Assembly: GCF_016909575.1 (NCBI RefSeq) | Contig: NZ_JAFBGA010000013.1 | Span: 62,001 to 126,000 of the forward strand | DNA: 64,000 nt | Direction of reading: 5' to 3' | Source of the DNA: Streptomyces sp. HB132 | GTDB taxonomy: Bacteria; Actinomycetota; Actinomycetes; Streptomycetales; Streptomycetaceae | Shown here: piece by piece, positions 52,926 to 61,647 of the stretch | Numbering within the stretch: position 1 is the stretch's first letter | Layout of the letters: each line of letters starts with the position of its first letter | The notes under the pieces: generated by a model | What the model was told of the DNA's origin: nothing | Seen by the model: only the letters and a program-made list of their open reading frames with translations | Database searches by the model: none | Program-made: the position numbers and the translations under genes

Positions 52926-54167
52926 GTGACCGTCATCGACATCCCCGGCTCCAAGTCCGTCACCGCCCGCGCCCTGTTCCTGGCCGCCGCGGCGGACGGC
53001 ACCACCACCCTCCTGCACCCCCTGCACTCGGACGACACCGAGGGGTTCACCGAGGGACTGACCCGCCTCGGCTACGCGGTCAGCCGGGAGCCGGACCGCT
53101 GGCACATCGAGGGAAGCCCCTCGGGGCCCGCGGCCGCCGAGGCCGAGGTCCACTGCCGCGACGGTGCCACCACCGCGCGCTTCCTGCCGACGCTCGCCGC
53201 CGCGGCGGCCTCCGGCACGTACCGCTTCGACGCCTCCGCACAGATGCGCCGCCGCCCTCTCGCACCCCTCACCGAGGCCCTGCGCGCCCTCGGGGTGGAC
53301 CTGCGCCACGAGGGAGCGGAGGGCCACCACCCGCTCACCGTCGAGGCGTCCGGCGTCAAGGGCGGCGAACTGACCCTGGACGCGGGGGAGTCGTCCCAGT
53401 ACCTCACCGCACTGCTCATGCTCGGTCCGCTCACGCGGGAAGGCCTCCGGATCGACGTCACGGAGCTGGTCTCGGCGCCGTACATAGAGATCACCCTCGC
53501 GATGATGCGAAGCTTCGGCGTCGAGGTCGCCCGGGAGGGGAACACCTTCACCGTCCCTCCCGGTGGCTACCGCGCCACCACCTACGCGATCGAGCCCGAC
53601 GCCTCCACCGCGAGCTACTTCTTCGCCGCGGCGGCGCTCACCGGCCGCGAGGTCACCGTCCCCGGCCTCGGCACCGGCGCGCTCCAGGGGGACCTCCGCT
53701 TCACCGAGGTGCTGCGCCGCATGGGCGCGGACGTACGGACGACCGCGGAGTCCACGACCGTGCGGTCCACCGCCCCGCTCTCCGGTCTCACCGTCAACAT
53801 GCGGGACATCTCGGACACGATGCCGACCCTCGCGGCCATCGCGCCGTTCGCGACGTCGCCGGTACGCATCGAGGACGTCGCGAACACCCGGGTGAAGGAG
53901 TGCGACAGGCTGGAGGCCTGCGCCCAGAACCTGCGGAACATGGGCATCACCGTGCACACGGGTCCCGACTGGATCGAGATCCACCCCGGCACCCCGAGGC
54001 CCACCGAGATCGTCACCCACGGCGACCACCGCATCGTGATGTCGTTCGCCGTCGCCGGCCTGCGTACGCCCGGCACGACGTACGACGACCCCGGCTGCGT
54101 ACGGAAGACCTTCCCCGGCTTCCACGAGGAGTTCGCGGAGTTCGTGGCGAGGACCGCCGGCCGGTGA
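52926..54167 (+). CDS. EPSP synthase paralogue (3-phosphoshikimate 1-carboxyvinyltransferase-like)
   Basis: A 413-residue member of the EPSP synthase family (AroA). It begins GTG-coded VTVIDIPGSKSVTARALFLA; PGSKS is the phosphoshikimate-binding loop. It departs from standard AroA in the glycine-rich loop: instead of GNAGTAMR it has CRDGATTARF, and the following RERP segment is QMRRRPL. VKECDRLEACAQN and GDHRIVMSF are conserved. It is probably a lineage-specific copy beside the housekeeping aroA located elsewhere; its substrate may be shikimate-3-phosphate or another. A clear shikimate operon is not around it. Confidence 0.8.
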   Translation: MTVIDIPGSKSVTARALFLAAAADGTTTLLHPLHSDDTEGFTEGLTRLGYAVSREPDRWHIEGSPSGPAAAEAEVHCRDGATTARFLPTLAAAAASGTYRFDASAQMRRRPLAPLTEALRALGVDLRHEGAEGHHPLTVEASGVKGGELTLDAGESSQYLTALLMLGPLTREGLRIDVTELVSAPYIEITLAMMRSFGVEVAREGNTFTVPPGGYRATTYAIEPDASTASYFFAAAALTGREVTVPGLGTGALQGDLRFTEVLRRMGADVRTTAESTTVRSTAPLSGLTVNMRDISDTMPTLAAIAPFATSPVRIEDVANTRVKECDRLEACAQNLRNMGITVHTGPDWIEIHPGTPRPTEIVTHGDHRIVMSFAVAGLRTPGTTYDDPGCVRKTFPGFHEEFAEFVARTAGR

Positions 54168-54297
54168 CGGCGGTGCGCCGTTTCGGGTTACGTCGGCGGC
54201 CCACCGGTGCGGGGAAACCGGTGCCGGGCGGGCCGGAGCACGCGCCGACGGGGGAGCGCTGTCGGTGCGCACAGCGGATGCGGCAACAATGGGGGCC

Positions 54298-55551
54298 ATG
54301 AGCGACAGCCCCGCACCCCTCGCCGACCCGCACCTCGTCTTCGACGCGACGGAAGGCCGCCGGGATCTGGTGATCCTCGGCTCCACCGGGTCCATCGGCA
54401 CCCAGGCCATCGACCTGGTCCTGCGCAACCCCGCCCGCTTCCGCGTCACCGCCCTCTCCGCCGCGGGCGGCAGGGTCGGGCTCCTCGCCGAGCAGGCGCG
54501 GCAGCTGCGCGTGCGTACGGTCGCTGTCGCCGACGGGGACAAGGCGCCGGCCCTGCGCGAGGCGCTGCGCGAGGTCTACGGGGCGGGGAAGCCGCTCCCG
54601 GAGATCCTCGCGGGACCCGAGGCGGCCTCGGAGCTCGCGGCGAGCGACTGCCACACCGTTCTGAACGGGATCACCGGCTCCATCGGCCTCGCCCCGACGC
54701 TCGCAGCGCTGAAGGCGGGCCGCACGCTCGCCCTGGCGAACAAGGAGTCGCTGATCGTCGGCGGCCCGCTGGTGAAGGCACTCGCGGCCCCCGGCCAGAT
54801 CATCCCGGTCGACTCCGAGCACGCCGCGCTCTTCCAGGCGCTCGCCGCGGGCAAGCGCGCGGACGTCCGCAAGCTCGTGGTGACCGCGTCCGGTGGCCCG
54901 TTCCGCGGGCGTACGCGCGCCGAGCTGGCCGACGTGACGCGGGAGCAGGCCCTGGCGCACCCGACCTGGGCCATGGGCCCGGTCATCACGGTCAACTCCG
55001 CGACCCTGGTCAACAAGGGCCTCGAGGTCATCGAGGCGCATCTGCTCTACGACATCCCGTTCGACCGGATCGAGGTCGTGGTCCACCCCCAGTCGTACGT
55101 TCACTCGATGGTGGAGTTCACCGACGGATCGACCCTCGCCCAGGCCACCCCGCCCGACATGGGGGGCCCCATCGCCATCGGTCTCGGCTGGCCCGAGCGG
55201 GTACCGGACGCGGCCCCCGCCTTCGACTGGACGAAGGCCTCCAGCTGGGAGTTCTTCCCGCTCGACACCGAGGCGTTCCCGTCCGTCGGGCTCGCCCGGC
55301 ACGTGGGCACGCTCGGCGGCACCGCACCCGCGGTGTTCAACGCGGCCAACGAGGAGTGCGTGGACGCATTCCTGGCGGGACGGCTGCCCTTCAACGGAAT
55401 CATGGATACGGTCACAGCGGTGGTGGCCGAACACGGCGACCCCGCCACGGGAACTTCACTGACGGTCGCGGACGTCCTCGAAGCGGAGACCTGGGCCCGG
55501 TCCAGGGCCCGCGAACTCTCGGCGGAAGCGACAGCGGAGGCGCACGCATGA
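54298..55551 (+). CDS. dxr: 1-Deoxy-D-xylulose-5-phosphate reductoisomerase
   Basis: Second enzyme of the MEP isoprenoid pathway, converting DXP to MEP with NADPH. The 417-residue protein has the NADPH motif LGSTGSIGTQAIDLV at about residues 26-40, NKESLIVGG, VDSEHAALFQAL, the flexible loop MGPVITVNSATLVNKGLEV and the C-terminal FNAANEECVDAFL. The ATG (MSDSPAP) is chosen from an earlier in-frame ATG because it follows a better-placed site. Its stop overlaps the protease start in an ATGA junction. Confidence 0.95.
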   Translation: MSDSPAPLADPHLVFDATEGRRDLVILGSTGSIGTQAIDLVLRNPARFRVTALSAAGGRVGLLAEQARQLRVRTVAVADGDKAPALREALREVYGAGKPLPEILAGPEAASELAASDCHTVLNGITGSIGLAPTLAALKAGRTLALANKESLIVGGPLVKALAAPGQIIPVDSEHAALFQALAAGKRADVRKLVVTASGGPFRGRTRAELADVTREQALAHPTWAMGPVITVNSATLVNKGLEVIEAHLLYDIPFDRIEVVVHPQSYVHSMVEFTDGSTLAQATPPDMGGPIAIGLGWPERVPDAAPAFDWTKASSWEFFPLDTEAFPSVGLARHVGTLGGTAPAVFNAANEECVDAFLAGRLPFNGIMDTVTAVVAEHGDPATGTSLTVADVLEAETWARSRARELSAEATAEAHA

Positions 55552-56858
55552 GCATGACGACGATCCTGATGACGGTCCTTGGGATCGCCATCTTCGCCGT
55601 GGGTCTGCTGTTCTCGATCGCCTGGCACGAACTGGGCCACCTGTCGACCGCCAAGCTCTTCGGCATCCGGGTGCCGCAGTACATGGTCGGCTTCGGCCCG
55701 ACGATCTGGTCGCGCAGGAAGGGCGACACCGAGTACGGGATCAAGGCCATCCCCGCCGGCGGCTACATCCGCATGATCGGCATGTTCCCCCCGGGGCCCG
55801 ACGGCCGGCTGGAGGCGCGCTCCACCTCCCCCTGGCGCGGAATGATCGAGGACGCCAGGTCCGCCGCCTTCGAGGAGCTCCAGCCCGGCGACGAGTCGCG
55901 CCTCTTCTACACGCGCAAGCCGTGGAAGCGCGTGATCGTGATGTTCGCCGGACCCTTCATGAACCTGATCCTGGCCGTCGCGATCTTCATGGGCGTCGCG
56001 ATGACCTTCGGCTTCCAGACGCAGACCACGGAGGTCGCGGGCGTCCAGCAGTGCGTGATCGCGCAGAGCGAGAAGCGCGACACCTGCGAGGCGTCCGACC
56101 CGGTCTCGCCGGCGAAGGCCGCGGGCCTCCAGGAGGGCGACACGATCGTCGCCTTCGACGGGCAGAGGATCGACGACTGGGCCACCCTCTCGGACAAGAT
56201 CCGGCAGACGGTCGGCCCCGCCACCATCACCGTCCGGCGCGACGGCCGGGAACAGACGCTGAACGCCGTTCTGGAGAAGAACGCCGTGGCCAAGAAGGAC
56301 GCCGACGGCGAGGTCGTCCCAGGCGAGTACGTCACCGCCGGCTACCTCGGCTTCGCCGCCAACACGGAGATCCTGCCGCTTTCCTTCGGTGACTCGGTGG
56401 TCCGCATGGGCGACATGATCGAGAACGGCGTCGATTCGATCATCGCCCTGCCCACCAAGATCCCCGACCTGTGGAACGCGGCCTTCGGCGACGGCGAACG
56501 CGCCGACGACTCCCCGGTCGGCGTGGTCGGCGCGGCCCGGATCGGCGGCGAGGTCATGAACCTCGACATCCCGGCCCAGAACCAGGTCGCGATGATGCTG
56601 TTCCTGCTGGCCGGGTTCAACCTCTCGCTGTTCCTGTTCAACATGCTGCCCCTGCTCCCGCTGGACGGCGGGCACATCGCGGGTGCGCTCTGGGAGGCCC
56701 TGCGCCGCAATGTGGCCAAGGTCTTCCGACGGCCCGACCCCGGCCCGTTCGACGTGGCGAAGCTCATGCCCGTCGCCTACGTGGTCGCCGGGATCTTCAT
56801 CTGCTTCACGCTGCTGGTGCTGGTCGCCGACATCGTGAACCCCGTGAAGATCACCTGA
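55548..56858 (+). CDS. Site-2 metalloprotease (RseP/RasP/Rip family, M50)
   Basis: Intramembrane zinc protease, 436 residues. The HELGH motif (His27, Glu28, His31) lies in the first membrane segment, a PDZ domain covers about residues 175-260 (AAGLQEGDTIVAFDGQ), and the second zinc-binding motif is in LLPLLPLDGGH, two membrane segments before the end. It would cut membrane substrates such as anti-sigma factors or signal peptides. Coupled to dxr by ATGA, as is common in bacteria. The target is not seen in this window. Confidence 0.92.
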   Translation: MSMTTILMTVLGIAIFAVGLLFSIAWHELGHLSTAKLFGIRVPQYMVGFGPTIWSRRKGDTEYGIKAIPAGGYIRMIGMFPPGPDGRLEARSTSPWRGMIEDARSAAFEELQPGDESRLFYTRKPWKRVIVMFAGPFMNLILAVAIFMGVAMTFGFQTQTTEVAGVQQCVIAQSEKRDTCEASDPVSPAKAAGLQEGDTIVAFDGQRIDDWATLSDKIRQTVGPATITVRRDGREQTLNAVLEKNAVAKKDADGEVVPGEYVTAGYLGFAANTEILPLSFGDSVVRMGDMIENGVDSIIALPTKIPDLWNAAFGDGERADDSPVGVVGAARIGGEVMNLDIPAQNQVAMMLFLLAGFNLSLFLFNMLPLLPLDGGHIAGALWEALRRNVAKVFRRPDPGPFDVAKLMPVAYVVAGIFICFTLLVLVADIVNPVKIT

Positions 56859-56864
56859 CGCGTT

Positions 56865-56884
56865 CGCCCGCCCATGGGCGGGCG
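56865..56884 (+). terminator. Palindrome after the M50 protease gene
   Basis: A perfect 20-base palindrome of two 10-base arms, CGCCCGCCCA and TGGGCGGGCG, at 56865-56884. It starts seven bases after the stop. It lacks a loop, so the centre would open to form the hairpin; a terminator role is likely. Confidence 0.6.
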
Positions 56885-57040
56885 GCCGGACTTCCAGATG
56901 GTGTCCGCCCGCCCGCCCCCGGGCGGTTCGACGGCACGGGTGCGCCCCGTCGGCCTCCGGTGCCGTAACCTCGAAGCCCGGAGCCCGCTGTTCTCGGGAC
57001 CACGATCCAGACTCATCCACACCTTGGGGATGCTCAGCGC

Positions 57041-58198
57041 ATGACTGCGATTTCTCTCGGAATGCCGGACGTTCCGACCAAGCTCGCCGACCGACGGGTC
57101 AGCCGCCAGATCCAGGTCGGATCGGTGGCGGTCGGTGGGGACGCACCGGTGTCGGTGCAGTCGATGACGACGACGCGTACGTCGGACATCGGTGCGACGC
57201 TCCAGCAGATCGCGGAGCTGACGGCCTCCGGCTGCCAGATCGTGCGGGTCGCGTGTCCCACGCAGGACGACGCGGACGCCCTGGCGACCATCGCGAGGAA
57301 GTCGCAGATCCCGGTGATCGCCGACATCCACTTCCAGCCGAAGTACGTCTTCGCGGCGATCGACGCCGGCTGTGCGGCGGTCCGGGTGAACCCGGGCAAC
57401 ATCAAGCAGTTCGACGACAAGGTCAAGGAGATCGCCAAGGCCGCCGGAGACGCGGGCACCCCGATCCGCATCGGTGTGAACGCGGGCTCGCTGGACGCGC
57501 GACTGCTGAAGAAGTACGGCAAGGCGACGCCTGAGGCCCTCGTGGAGTCGGCGCTGTGGGAGGCGTCGCTGTTCGAGGAGCACGGCTTCCGCGACATCAA
57601 GATCTCGGTCAAGCACAACGACCCGGTCGTCATGGTGAACGCCTACCGCCAGCTGGCGGCGCAGAGCGACTACCCGCTGCACCTGGGTGTGACGGAGGCG
57701 GGCCCGGCGTTCCAGGGGACGATCAAGTCCGCGGTGGCGTTCGGCGCACTGCTCTCGGAGGGCATCGGGGACACGATCCGGGTGTCGCTGTCCGCGCCTC
57801 CCGCCGAGGAGGTCAAGGTCGGGCTGCAGATCCTCGAGGCGCTGAACCTCAAGCAGCGGCGGCTGGAGATCGTGTCGTGCCCGTCGTGCGGGCGTGCGCA
57901 GGTCGACGTGTACAAGCTCGCGGACCAGGTGAGTGCCGGCCTGGAGGGCATGGAGGTCCCGCTGCGCGTCGCGGTCATGGGCTGTGTCGTGAACGGCCCG
58001 GGTGAGGCCCGCGAGGCCGACCTGGGTGTGGCGTCGGGGAACGGCAAGGGGCAGATCTTCGTGAAGGGCGAGGTCATCAAGACCGTCCCGGAGTCGAAGA
58101 TCGTGGAGACCCTCATCGAGGAAGCCATGAAGATCGCGGAGCAGATGGAGAAGGACGGGATCGCCTCGGGCGACCCGCAGATCTCCGTCGCCGGCTGA
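57041..58198 (+). CDS. ispG: 4-Hydroxy-3-methylbut-2-en-1-yl diphosphate synthase (flavodoxin), IspG
   Basis: Iron-sulfur enzyme of the MEP pathway (GcpE). The 385-residue protein has the TIM-barrel part with PVSVQSMTTTRTSDIGA and IADIHFQPKY, and the cluster site VSCPSCGRAQ (two Cys) and AVMGCVVNGPGEA (third Cys), which bind the [4Fe-4S] cluster. The family is the shorter bacterial form. It comes after dxr and the M50 protease, as in many bacteria. The ATG lies 182 bases after that gene, so it may have its own promoter. Confidence 0.96.
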   Translation: MTAISLGMPDVPTKLADRRVSRQIQVGSVAVGGDAPVSVQSMTTTRTSDIGATLQQIAELTASGCQIVRVACPTQDDADALATIARKSQIPVIADIHFQPKYVFAAIDAGCAAVRVNPGNIKQFDDKVKEIAKAAGDAGTPIRIGVNAGSLDARLLKKYGKATPEALVESALWEASLFEEHGFRDIKISVKHNDPVVMVNAYRQLAAQSDYPLHLGVTEAGPAFQGTIKSAVAFGALLSEGIGDTIRVSLSAPPAEEVKVGLQILEALNLKQRRLEIVSCPSCGRAQVDVYKLADQVSAGLEGMEVPLRVAVMGCVVNGPGEAREADLGVASGNGKGQIFVKGEVIKTVPESKIVETLIEEAMKIAEQMEKDGIASGDPQISVAG

Positions 58199-58214
58199 CC
58201 GACCCGGTCCCTCC

Positions 58215-58244
58215 GTGCCCCGCAGGCCCCGTCCTGCGGGGCAC
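58215..58244 (+). terminator. Hairpin terminator after ispG
   Basis: GTGCCCCGCAGG at 58215-58226 pairs perfectly with CCTGCGGGGCAC at 58233-58244 around the loop CCCCGT. It begins 17 bases after the ispG stop. Confidence 0.85.
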
Positions 58245-58344
58245 AGGCGTTTTCCCGGGCCTGCGGACCTCCCGCGCGGGGCGGCACCCCACAGCCTTCG
58301 CGGGTACAGTGCGGACATCAAGTAGACCGTTTGGTGAGGCCCCA

Positions 58345-59190
58345 GTGTTGACGCAGACCACTACCCGGGTCCTCGACCCCGGTGAGCTCCCCGCCGCGCT
58401 CGCCATCCTCGAGAGCGAACCCGTGGAGAACGCGTTCGTCACCTCACGCGTCCAGATCGCCGGACTCGATCCCTGGCGCCTCGGCGGCGAGATGTGGGGC
58501 TGGTACGCCGACGGCCGGCTGCGCTCCCTCTGCTACTCCGGGGCCAACCTGGTGCCCATCTGCGCCACCCCCGAGGCCGTCAGGGCCTTCGCCGACCGCG
58601 CCCGGCGGGCGGGCCGCCGCTGCTCCTCGATCGTCGGCCCCGCAGGCCCCACGGCCCAGCTGTGGCGCCTCCTCGAACCGAGCTGGGGTCCCGCCCGTGA
58701 GGTCCGGCCCAACCAGCCGCTGATGGTGACCGAGCGGACCTCGGCGGAAGTGGCCCCCGACCCGCTCGTACGCAGGGTCCGCAAGGAGGAGATGGACGTC
58801 CTCATGCCGGCCTGCGTGGCCATGTTCACCGAGGAGGTCGGCATCTCCCCGCTGGCCGGCGACGGCGGGCTCCTCTACCAGGCACGGGTCGCCGAACTGA
58901 TCACCTCCCGCCGGTCCTTCGCGCGCATAGAGGACGGCAAGGTCCTCTTCAAGGCGGAGATCGGAGCGGCCACCTCCCACGCCTGCCAGATCCAGGGCGT
59001 CTGGGTCGCCCCCGAGGCCCGGGGCCAGGGCCTCTCCGAGGCGGGTATGGCCGCTGTCCTGCGTTACGCGCTCAGCGACGTGGCGCCGATCGTCAGCCTG
59101 TACGTGAACGACTACAACACCGCCGCACGCAGGGCGTACAGCCGCGTCGGCTTCCGTGAGACGGGCGCGTTCATGAGCGTGCTGTTCTGA
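58345..59190 (+). CDS. GNAT family acetyltransferase, two-part
   Basis: A 281-residue protein. The N-terminal 140 residues form a DUF4081-type region (ENAFVTSRVQIAGLD, MWGWYADGRLRSLCY), and the GNAT domain follows with the acetyl-CoA site IQGVWVAPEARGQGLSEAGM and the C-terminal YVNDYNTAARRAYSRVGF. The GTG start is chosen; the next codon is TTG. It lies between ispG and another GNAT gene and proS, a conserved order in Streptomyces. The acceptor is unknown. Confidence 0.85.
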   Translation: MLTQTTTRVLDPGELPAALAILESEPVENAFVTSRVQIAGLDPWRLGGEMWGWYADGRLRSLCYSGANLVPICATPEAVRAFADRARRAGRRCSSIVGPAGPTAQLWRLLEPSWGPAREVRPNQPLMVTERTSAEVAPDPLVRRVRKEEMDVLMPACVAMFTEEVGISPLAGDGGLLYQARVAELITSRRSFARIEDGKVLFKAEIGAATSHACQIQGVWVAPEARGQGLSEAGMAAVLRYALSDVAPIVSLYVNDYNTAARRAYSRVGFRETGAFMSVLF

Positions 59191-59219
59191 CCCGGCGGGC
59201 GGCCAGTAGGGTTCCCCGC

Positions 59220-59795
59220 ATGGCAGCAGCAACGCCCGCGTCCCCCTGGGGCTCCGGGTCCCCCGACATCGTGGTCGGACCGCTCGACCTCGCCGCCCGC
59301 GTCGACGAGGCCCTCGCCGTGCAGGCCCTCGCCTTCGGTCTCGGCCGGGACGAGATCGAGGTACGCCGCCATATCGTGCTCCGGCACCTCGACCACCCGC
59401 AGGCCCGCGCCCTCGGCGCCACCGCCGCGGACGGACGGCTCGTCGGATTCGTCTACGGTCTGCCGAACGACCGGGCGCACTGGTGGTCCACCGTCGTCGA
59501 ACCGTACCTGCGCGCCACGGGATCCGACGACTGGCTCGACGGCTCCTTCGTGATCACCGAGCTGCACGTCCACCCCGACTTCCAGCAACGCGGCATCGGC
59601 CGCAGCCTGATCACCACCATCACGGACGCCGTGGACCTGCCCCGCTCGATCCTCTCCGCGATCGACACCGAGAGCCCCGCCCGCGGCCTCTACCGCGCCC
59701 TGGGCTACCAGGACCTGGCCAGGCAGGTGCTCTTCCCGAGCGCGCCCAAGCCGTACGCGGTGATGGGCGCGCCCCTCCCGCTGCGCCGCGGCTGA
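59220..59795 (+). CDS. GNAT family N-acetyltransferase
   Basis: A 191-residue acetyltransferase. The acetyl-CoA site is ELHVHPDFQQRGIGRSLIT with the Q/R-x-x-G-x-G/A loop QQRGIG; the C-terminal ESPARGLYRALGY is the typical GNAT ending. An N-terminal extension of about 20 residues is Ala/Pro/Ser-rich. The ATG lies 29 bases after the preceding GNAT gene and 72 bases before proS. The substrate is not identifiable. Confidence 0.85.
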   Translation: MAAATPASPWGSGSPDIVVGPLDLAARVDEALAVQALAFGLGRDEIEVRRHIVLRHLDHPQARALGATAADGRLVGFVYGLPNDRAHWWSTVVEPYLRATGSDDWLDGSFVITELHVHPDFQQRGIGRSLITTITDAVDLPRSILSAIDTESPARGLYRALGYQDLARQVLFPSAPKPYAVMGAPLPLRRG

Positions 59796-59867
59796 CGAAT
59801 CGATTTCCGCCCGCGCGGGCCCCCCGGCTAACCTCGGGCTCACCACCCTTGCGAGCAGGAGTTCATC

Positions 59868-61571
59868 ATGGCCCAGGTCCAGCGCATGTCCCGATTGATG
59901 ATCAAGACACTGCGCGACGACCCGGCGGACGCCGAGACGCTCAACCACAAGCTCCTCGTCCGCGCCGGTTACGTCCGCCGCACCGCGGCCGGCATCTGGT
60001 CGTGGCTGCCGCTCGGCAAGAAGGTCCTGGAGAACGTCACCCGCGTCGTCCGCGAGGAGATGGACGCCATCGGCGGCCAGGAGGTCCTGCTCCCCGCGCT
60101 GCTCCCCAAGGAGGCGTACGAGGCGAGCGGCCGGTACGACGAGTACGGCGACCTGCTGTTCAGGCTCCAGGACCGCAAGGGCGCCGACTACCTCCTCGGC
60201 CCCACCCACGAGGAGATCTTCACCCAGGTCGTCAAGGACATGTGCTCGTCCTACAAGGACCTGCCCGTGATCCTCTACCAGATCCAGACCAAGTACCGCG
60301 ACGAGGCCCGCCCCCGCGCCGGTGTGCTGCGCGGCCGCGAGTTCCAGATGAAGGACTCGTACTCCTTCGACACCACCGACGAGGGCCTGGCCGAGGCGTA
60401 CCGGCTGCACCGCGCCGCCTACATCCGGATCTTCGAGCGCCTCGGCCTCGACCACCGCATCGTCTCTGCCGTCTCCGGGGCCATGGGCGGCTCCGCCTCC
60501 GAGGAGTTCCTCGCCCCCGCGCCCGCCGGCGAGGACACCTTCGTCGACTGCCCGAACTGCGACTACGCCGCCAACACCGAGGCGGTGACGTACAAGGTCA
60601 CGTCCGTCGCCGACGCCTCCGCGGCCGGCGCCGTCGAGGAGCTGGACACCCCCGACACCCCGACGATCGAGTCCCTCGCCGCCCACCTCGGCGTCCCGGC
60701 CTCGGCCACCCTGAAGAACCTGTTGGTCAAGGTCGACGGCGAGATCGTCGCCGTGGGCGTGCCCGGAGACCGCGAGGTCGACCTCGGCAAGCTCGGCGAG
60801 CACCTCGCCCCCGCCGTCGTCGAACTCGTCACCGCCGAGGACTTCGTGGGCCGCCCCGACCTGGTGCGCGGTTACGTCGGCCCGCAGGGCCTGGAGAAGG
60901 TCCGCTACATCGCCGACCCCCGCGTCGCCGCGGGAACCGCCTGGATCACGGGCGCCAACAAGGAGGGCGTGCACGCGAAGAACGTCGTCGCGGGCCGCGA
61001 CTTCGAGGTCGACGACCACTTCGACGTCGTCGTCGTCGAGGCCGGGGACCCCTGCCCCAACTGCGGCGCAGGCCTCCAGGTGGACCGCGCCATCGAGATC
61101 GGCCACATCTTCCAGCTCGGCCGCAAGTACGCCGACATCTTCTCCCTCGACGTCCTGGGCCAGCAGGGCAAGCCGGTCCGCGTCACGATGGGCTCGTACG
61201 GCATCGGCGTCTCCCGCGCGGTGGCCGCCCTCGCCGAGCAGACCGCCGACGACAAGGGCCTGTGCTGGCCCCGTGAGATCGCCCCTGCCGACGTGCACGT
61301 CGTCGCCGCGGGCAAGGCGCTCCAGACCGAGCTGGCCCTGGACGTCTCCGAGAAGCTCAACGCCGCCGGGCTGCGCGTCCTGGTCGACGACCGCGCGGGT
61401 GTCTCGCCCGGCGTGAAGTTCACCGACTCCGAGCTCATCGGCGTCCCGAAGATCCTGGTCGCCGGGCGCCGCTCGGCCGAAGGCGTCCTGGAACTGAAGG
61501 ACCGCCGCACGGGCGAGCGCGAGGAGCTCACCGTCGACGAGGCGATCGCACGCCTGACCGACCAGGGCTGA
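59868..61571 (+). CDS. proS: Prolyl-tRNA synthetase (bacterial type)
   Basis: Class II aminoacyl-tRNA synthetase of 567 residues. Motif 1 lies near residue 70 (EVLLPALLPKEAYEASGRY), motif 2 includes YRDEARPRAGVLRGREFQM, and motif 3 is MGSYGIGVSRAVAAL. The large insertion between motifs 2 and 3 (about residues 230-390) is the INS domain that edits mischarged alanyl-tRNA(Pro), marking the bacterial type. The C-terminal anticodon domain follows. A strong bidirectional hairpin ends the gene. The ATG has a GCAGGAG site. Confidence 0.96.
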   Translation: MAQVQRMSRLMIKTLRDDPADAETLNHKLLVRAGYVRRTAAGIWSWLPLGKKVLENVTRVVREEMDAIGGQEVLLPALLPKEAYEASGRYDEYGDLLFRLQDRKGADYLLGPTHEEIFTQVVKDMCSSYKDLPVILYQIQTKYRDEARPRAGVLRGREFQMKDSYSFDTTDEGLAEAYRLHRAAYIRIFERLGLDHRIVSAVSGAMGGSASEEFLAPAPAGEDTFVDCPNCDYAANTEAVTYKVTSVADASAAGAVEELDTPDTPTIESLAAHLGVPASATLKNLLVKVDGEIVAVGVPGDREVDLGKLGEHLAPAVVELVTAEDFVGRPDLVRGYVGPQGLEKVRYIADPRVAAGTAWITGANKEGVHAKNVVAGRDFEVDDHFDVVVVEAGDPCPNCGAGLQVDRAIEIGHIFQLGRKYADIFSLDVLGQQGKPVRVTMGSYGIGVSRAVAALAEQTADDKGLCWPREIAPADVHVVAAGKALQTELALDVSEKLNAAGLRVLVDDRAGVSPGVKFTDSELIGVPKILVAGRRSAEGVLELKDRRTGEREELTVDEAIARLTDQG

Positions 61572-61602
61572 TCCCTCCGGACAACGCAGATGTCCTTCCG
61601 GA

Positions 61603-61643
61603 CACGCAGAGGGCCCCGCGCGCCGCGCGGGGCCCTCTGCGTG
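61603..61643. terminator. Shared terminator between convergent proS and phosphotransferase-like gene
   Basis: A perfect 18-base inverted repeat, CACGCAGAGGGCCCCGCG at 61603-61620 and its complement at 61626-61643, loop CGCCG. It lies 32 bases after proS and five bases past the stop of the leftward gene at 61648, so it can serve both. Confidence 0.9.
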
Positions 61644-61647
61644 TGCC

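Noticed and set aside
51789..54542. Very long open frame (917 codons) on the minus strand
   Set aside because: It runs antisense through the acyl-CoA dehydrogenase and EPSP synthase genes, which have clear family motifs. Long empty frames are expected opposite high-GC genes.
59112..61298. Long minus-strand open frame (728 codons) opposite proS
   Set aside because: The plus strand encodes a complete prolyl-tRNA synthetase and GNAT gene; the minus frame has only Val/Gly/Asp-rich low-complexity text.
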